Below, piece after piece: positions 53,711 through 57,159 of a DNA stretch of 57,159 bases. The stretch is from an uncultured Bacteroidia bacterium (GTDB lineage: Bacteria; Bacteroidota; Bacteroidia; Bacteroidales; Prolixibacteraceae): positions 1-57,159 of the forward strand of contig CAIYPA010000029.1 of assembly GCA_903927965.1 (NCBI GenBank), in the 5' to 3' direction. The notes beneath the pieces were generated by a model. It had not been told where the DNA came from, made no database searches, and saw nothing but the letters and a program-made list of their open reading frames with translations. The position numbers were made by a program, and so were the translations under genes. Every line of letters starts with the position of its first letter. The stretch's first letter is position 1.

Positions 53711-53734
53711 TGGCTTAATTTTAAACTTGAGATA

Positions 53735-53953
53735 ATGACATTATTAGTAATTTCAGGGGCGCATATAGTAATTGTGGTAATTGCCATGCTCCTTCTATTT
53801 GGAGGTAAAAAGATTCCTGAATTAATGGGAGGTATTGGAAAAGGGATGAAAGACTTCAAGAAGGCAATTAAAGAGGACGATGCCATCGCCGAAGAGCCAC
53901 TTAAAGAAACACCAAAAGCGATTATCAACAAAAAAGAAGCCCCAAAAGAGTAG
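53735..53953 (+). CDS. tatA: TatA-family Sec-independent translocase protein
   Basis: The 72-residue protein has a hydrophobic helix (LLVISGAHIVIVVIAMLLLFGGKKIP) and the TatA hinge ELMGGIGKGMKDFKKAIKED, followed by an acidic tail. It resembles the divergent neighbour at 53155-53427. The ATG at 53735 is chosen over a TTG (53708). It ends in a good terminator. Confidence 0.9.
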   Translation: MTLLVISGAHIVIVVIAMLLLFGGKKIPELMGGIGKGMKDFKKAIKEDDAIAEEPLKETPKAIINKKEAPKE

Positions 53954-53973
53954 ATCGGATTCTGTCCATCTTG

Positions 53974-54004
53974 AAAACAGGTTGCCCCAAAAGCAACCTG
54001 TTTT
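53974..54004 (+). terminator. Terminator of the tatA gene
   Basis: A perfect 12-bp inverted repeat (AAAACAGGTTGC / GCAACCTGTTTT) with a 7-nt loop is followed by T. Confidence 0.85.
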
Positions 54005-54021
54005 TATTTGCAGAGGTTTTA

Positions 54022-54070
54022 ACTCATAAAAAACCCCCGGAAAATAAAAAGTTCCGGGGGTTTTATGAGT
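54022..54070 (-). terminator. Terminator of secDF
   Basis: A long stem (ACTCATAAAAAACCCCCGGAA against TTCCGGGGGTTTTATGAGT) lies 16 bp after the secDF stop codon. It can act on both strands. Confidence 0.8.
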
Positions 54071-54085
54071 TACTTAAGGCGATGA

Positions 54086-57000
54086 TTACGACTCAATTCT
54101 TTTATTTTTTGGCAATGCATCGAATGCAATCGGAGTTGCAACGAAGACAGATGAATAAGTTCCAACAAAAATACCAAATAACATAGCAAAGATAAACCCT
54201 TTAATGGATGTTCCACCAAAAAGGAAAATAGCAACCAAGACAATCAAAACAGTAAGGGAGGTACTGAAGGTCCTACGCAGGGTGCTGTTCATTGCATCGT
54301 TATACGTCTTAATTGTGGCTTGTTTTGGATGTAAATGAAGGTACTCACGAAGCCTGTCATAAACGACCACAGTATCATTGATTGAATAGCCCAAAACGGT
54401 CAGGATCGCAGCAATAAACGATTGATCGACAGAAAGTGAGAATGACAAATATCCATCCAAAAGCGAATAGGTCCCCAGCAGAATAATTGCATCGTGCGCA
54501 AGTGAAACCAAACCTCCGATCCCACAGGCCCAATTTCTAAACCTGAAAGCAATATAGAGGAAGATAATCAACAAAGCGAAAATTACCGCCAGTACAGCCT
54601 GTCTCTTGATATCATCTGAAATTGTAGGCCCCACTTTCTGTGAACTCATCTGATAGTCAGCCAGAAACTTCTCTTCGGAAACATCCTCTTTCATAAAAGG
54701 CTTCAGACCTTTATACAACAGACCTTCAATTTGTGAATCAATGGCTTCACCGTCCTCTGTTATTTTGTAATCGGTGGTGATCCTCACCTGATTGTTTCCA
54801 CCATAAGTTTTTACTTCAGGGGGTGTACCAAAATCAACAGCAAGCGCATTGGAGATCGACTCAACTTTTACATCACGATCAAAACGGACAACATAAGTTC
54901 TTCCTCCCTTAAAGTCGATTGAATAATTCAATCCTTTAAAAGTCAAGGACAAAATAGAAATAAGAATCAATGTGCCAGAAAAAATATAGAAAATTTTGCG
55001 GCTCTGGATAAATGGAACTGCTGTATGGCGCAACCATTCTTTGGACCATTCGGTGATGAAAGTGATTTTAGTGTTTTTATCAAGCCAGCGTTCAAAGATC
55101 AACCTTGTAATAAAGATTGCAGTGAAAAGAGATACGATGATACCAATACACAATGTGGTCGCAAAACCTTTTATCGGGCCTGTACCAAAAATATATAAAA
55201 CAATACCTGTTAATAAAGAAGTAACGTGACCATCAATGATCGCAGAATAAGCATGCCAGAATCCATCCTTTACCGCAAGTCTTGGACTTTTCCCAGCCCG
55301 GACTTCTTCTTCACAACGTTCATAGATTAACACGTTGGCATCAACTGCCATACCCATTGTCAATACAATACCTGCGATACCAGGAAGCGTCAAAACAGCA
55401 CCTAGGCAAGCCAGGAAACCGACTACAAGGAAAAGATTTACAAGAAGTGCCATATTTGCAGCGAACCCTGCCTTTGTGCTGTAAAACACCAACATATAAG
55501 ATAACACAAGTATAAAGGCAACAATAAACGAAATTGAACCGCTAACAATAGACTCTTGTCCAAGTGTAGGCCCAACGATCTCTTCCTGTACAATCCTGGC
55601 AGAAGCGGGCATTGCCCCCGATTTCAACATGTTCGCAAGGTCCTTCGCCTCCTCAACAGTGAAATTACCTGAAATCTCGGTACGGCCGTTTGGAATTTCA
55701 CCCTGAACTGTTGGGAATGATTGAACATAGTTATCGAGAACGACAGCTACCGACTTGCCCACATTTTCGCGGGTCATCCTTTGCCAGATTTTGGCACCTT
55801 CAGCATTCATGTTCATGTCAACAACACTTGCAGCCCTGTTCTGGCCAAAATCCTGACGGGCATCAACAACTACATTTCCATCAAGGGGAGCTTTGCCATC
55901 ACGGTTGGTCACTTTTAATGCGATCAACTGGAAGAAATTACCCTCCTTTTCGGTCGGTTGTGCAGCCCATCTGAACAGCATTGTCCTTGGAAAAACCGAC
56001 TTGATCTTAGGCAAATTCAAGTATTCACTAACTGCAGCAGTATCCCTGCTGTGTGCATACCCTACAATTGGACCTCGGAAAAGCTGGCCATCCCTGGAAG
56101 TGCTTGGGGACAAAACTGCAAAAAGAGGAAAATTCTTTGCCATTTCTTCGCTTGATCCGGCAGCCAATGAGTCTTTCGATTGCTTTTTAACTTCACTTAA
56201 AAGATCGTTGGACTTGGTCGAATCTGCAACCCCGGCTTTCTTTGCAACATCGGCAACAGCAGTTGAACTGGCAGATGCCGATTTTGTCATTTCATTGATT
56301 TCACGAAGCCGTTTGTTTGCTTCGAGCAAATATGGATAGACGTCACTATTTTCGTGGGTTTCCCAGAACTCAAGTTTCGCAGTTCCCTGTAAAAGTTTCC
56401 TGACACGTTTTGGATCCTTTACACCAGGCAACTCAACAAGAATACGCCCTTTTGTTTGAAGTTGCTGGATATTGGGCTGTGCAACCCCAAAACGGTCAAT
56501 ACGGGTACGGAGGATCTGGAATGAATTGTCAATAGCATCATTGGTTTGTTTGCGTATAACTTTGATTACATCTTCGTTCGATGAGTTAAAGTTTACCTTA
56601 TCCCTTAAATCAAGGGTATTGAAAATGGCAGCGAGTTTTGCGTTGGGATCAACAGTTTTGAAGGCATCTCCAAATAAGGTGACGAAATCATCCTGACCAT
56701 TGGTCCTTTCATTTTTAATCGCAAGGTCAATCGCCTTCCTGAATGTAGAATCGGTACTATAACCCGACATGGCCCTGATCAAATCGACAACCGAAATCTC
56801 AAGAGTTACGTTCATTCCCCCCTTTAGGTCAAGCCCAAGAGGAATGGCATATTCACCTACTTCACGGTAAGTGTATTTGCGCAACCCTAAGAAATTGTAA
56901 ACAGGTTGGCTCGCAATCGAGTCAAGATAAATGGCTTCACTCTTCTGGGCAAGTGACTCTAATTGTACAGGAGTAGCACCTGGATTTTTTTGTTTTGCCT

Positions 57001-57124
57001 GTGTGACTCCGTAAGCCTTAGCATCCCTTTCAACCATATAGGTCTTGAAAGTAAAATAAAGCTGGTAAATACACACCAAGGCTAACGAGATGGCTAAAAG
57101 CCGAATCAGTCCTCTATTCTGCAT
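54086..57124 (-). CDS. secDF: Protein translocase subunit SecDF (fused)
   Basis: The 1012-residue protein joins SecD and SecF, with about twelve membrane helices in all. The SecD part has GLDLKGGMNVTLEIS, the large periplasmic P1 region, and FLACLGAVLTLPGIAGIVLTMGMAVDANVLIYERCEEE (key Asp). The SecF part has YSIDFKGGRTYVVRF and LGYSINDTVVVYDRLREYL. It pulls proteins through SecYEG using the proton gradient. Fusion is normal in Bacteroidota. The N-terminal KQKNPGATPVQLESLAQKSEAIYLDS insert is a family feature. The start is the ATG at 57124; its promoter would lie beyond the window end. Confidence 0.96.
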   Translation of the reverse strand: MQNRGLIRLLAISLALVCIYQLYFTFKTYMVERDAKAYGVTQAKQKNPGATPVQLESLAQKSEAIYLDSIASQPVYNFLGLRKYTYREVGEYAIPLGLDLKGGMNVTLEISVVDLIRAMSGYSTDSTFRKAIDLAIKNERTNGQDDFVTLFGDAFKTVDPNAKLAAIFNTLDLRDKVNFNSSNEDVIKVIRKQTNDAIDNSFQILRTRIDRFGVAQPNIQQLQTKGRILVELPGVKDPKRVRKLLQGTAKLEFWETHENSDVYPYLLEANKRLREINEMTKSASASSTAVADVAKKAGVADSTKSNDLLSEVKKQSKDSLAAGSSEEMAKNFPLFAVLSPSTSRDGQLFRGPIVGYAHSRDTAAVSEYLNLPKIKSVFPRTMLFRWAAQPTEKEGNFFQLIALKVTNRDGKAPLDGNVVVDARQDFGQNRAASVVDMNMNAEGAKIWQRMTRENVGKSVAVVLDNYVQSFPTVQGEIPNGRTEISGNFTVEEAKDLANMLKSGAMPASARIVQEEIVGPTLGQESIVSGSISFIVAFILVLSYMLVFYSTKAGFAANMALLVNLFLVVGFLACLGAVLTLPGIAGIVLTMGMAVDANVLIYERCEEEVRAGKSPRLAVKDGFWHAYSAIIDGHVTSLLTGIVLYIFGTGPIKGFATTLCIGIIVSLFTAIFITRLIFERWLDKNTKITFITEWSKEWLRHTAVPFIQSRKIFYIFSGTLILISILSLTFKGLNYSIDFKGGRTYVVRFDRDVKVESISNALAVDFGTPPEVKTYGGNNQVRITTDYKITEDGEAIDSQIEGLLYKGLKPFMKEDVSEEKFLADYQMSSQKVGPTISDDIKRQAVLAVIFALLIIFLYIAFRFRNWACGIGGLVSLAHDAIILLGTYSLLDGYLSFSLSVDQSFIAAILTVLGYSINDTVVVYDRLREYLHLHPKQATIKTYNDAMNSTLRRTFSTSLTVLIVLVAIFLFGGTSIKGFIFAMLFGIFVGTYSSVFVATPIAFDALPKNKRIES

Positions 57125-57159
57125 TGGATAAACGGTTTAATTATCTGTATTGAATTATA

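Overview
The window looks like a chromosome segment of a member of the Bacteroidota, probably class Bacteroidia (Bacteroidales/Marinilabiliales-like). The grounds are a fused SecDF, an FKBP lipoprotein, a DUF3127 protein, a YbdG-type MscS channel, an M64 peptidase, an ACR3-ArsM-ArsC set, promoter-like TAnnTTTG -7 elements without obvious Shine-Dalgarno sequences, and moderate to low GC. No tRNA, rRNA or CRISPR array was found. Assignment below class level is not possible from this view.

Layout. 1-1227: 3' end of a SelA-like PLP enzyme gene, with an in-frame TAG before its apparent natural C-terminus. 1395-9758: an exported propeller protein, FKBP lipoprotein, DUF3127 OB-fold protein, Lrp/AsnC regulator, MscS channel, secreted M64 peptidase, a DUF6249 protein divergent from an ECF sigma/membrane-partner operon, a nitroreductase and a small membrane protein. 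9832-18142: ammonium transporter, a two-gene AAA-ATPase/HNH defence-like pair (Septu-like), a second Lrp/AsnC paralogue, RlmB, an ABC-F ATPase and RlmD. 18143-21881: a repeat-rich gap, a RACo/RamA-like ferredoxin-ASKHA activator and a PQQ-type propeller lipoprotein. 22085-25348: a large single-chain type IIG-like restriction-modification enzyme.

25409-33866 is an arsenic island made of two ArsR-led transcription units, all on the minus strand. The downstream unit is arsR-arsC-arsM-acr3-rhodanese: arsenate reduction, arsenite methylation and arsenite efflux. The upstream unit is arsR, a small CxxC thioredoxin, an ArsF-like protein, an ArsG-like CcdA-type permease, an ArsP/DUF318 permease, a frame-broken CDF transporter, a membrane-anchored thioredoxin and a ProC-like dehydrogenase. 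This unit fits redox handling and export of organic arsenicals or other thiophilic metals. Each arsR has a clear inverted repeat over its own promoter.

34030-38969 holds two large secreted proteins: a SUMF1/PvdO-type domain fused to a glycosidase-like barrel, and a PNGase F-type N-glycan amidase. 39236-43595 is an accessory patch with two PD-(D/E)XK-like nucleases, a DUF2281-like small protein, RluA and a HicAB toxin-antitoxin pair. 43682-57124 returns to core genes: a lipoprotein, the lysS-gpsA-pgi operon, recJ, a Nudix CoA pyrophosphatase, a TIGR02757 protein, a LolD-like ATPase, two TatA/B-like proteins and secDF.

The intergenic gaps are rich in dispersed repeats: GGCGGCTGG-type tracts, two families of long imperfect palindromes (CTTCGTGTCTTTGTGGC-like and CCTTGCGTACCTTGCGG-like), a three-hairpin module and TTGAAGAT tandem repeats. 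The best candidates for unusual biology are the two-module arsenic island, the barrel-SUMF1 fusion next to PNGase F, and the Septu-like pair. None of them can be proven novel from sequence alone.
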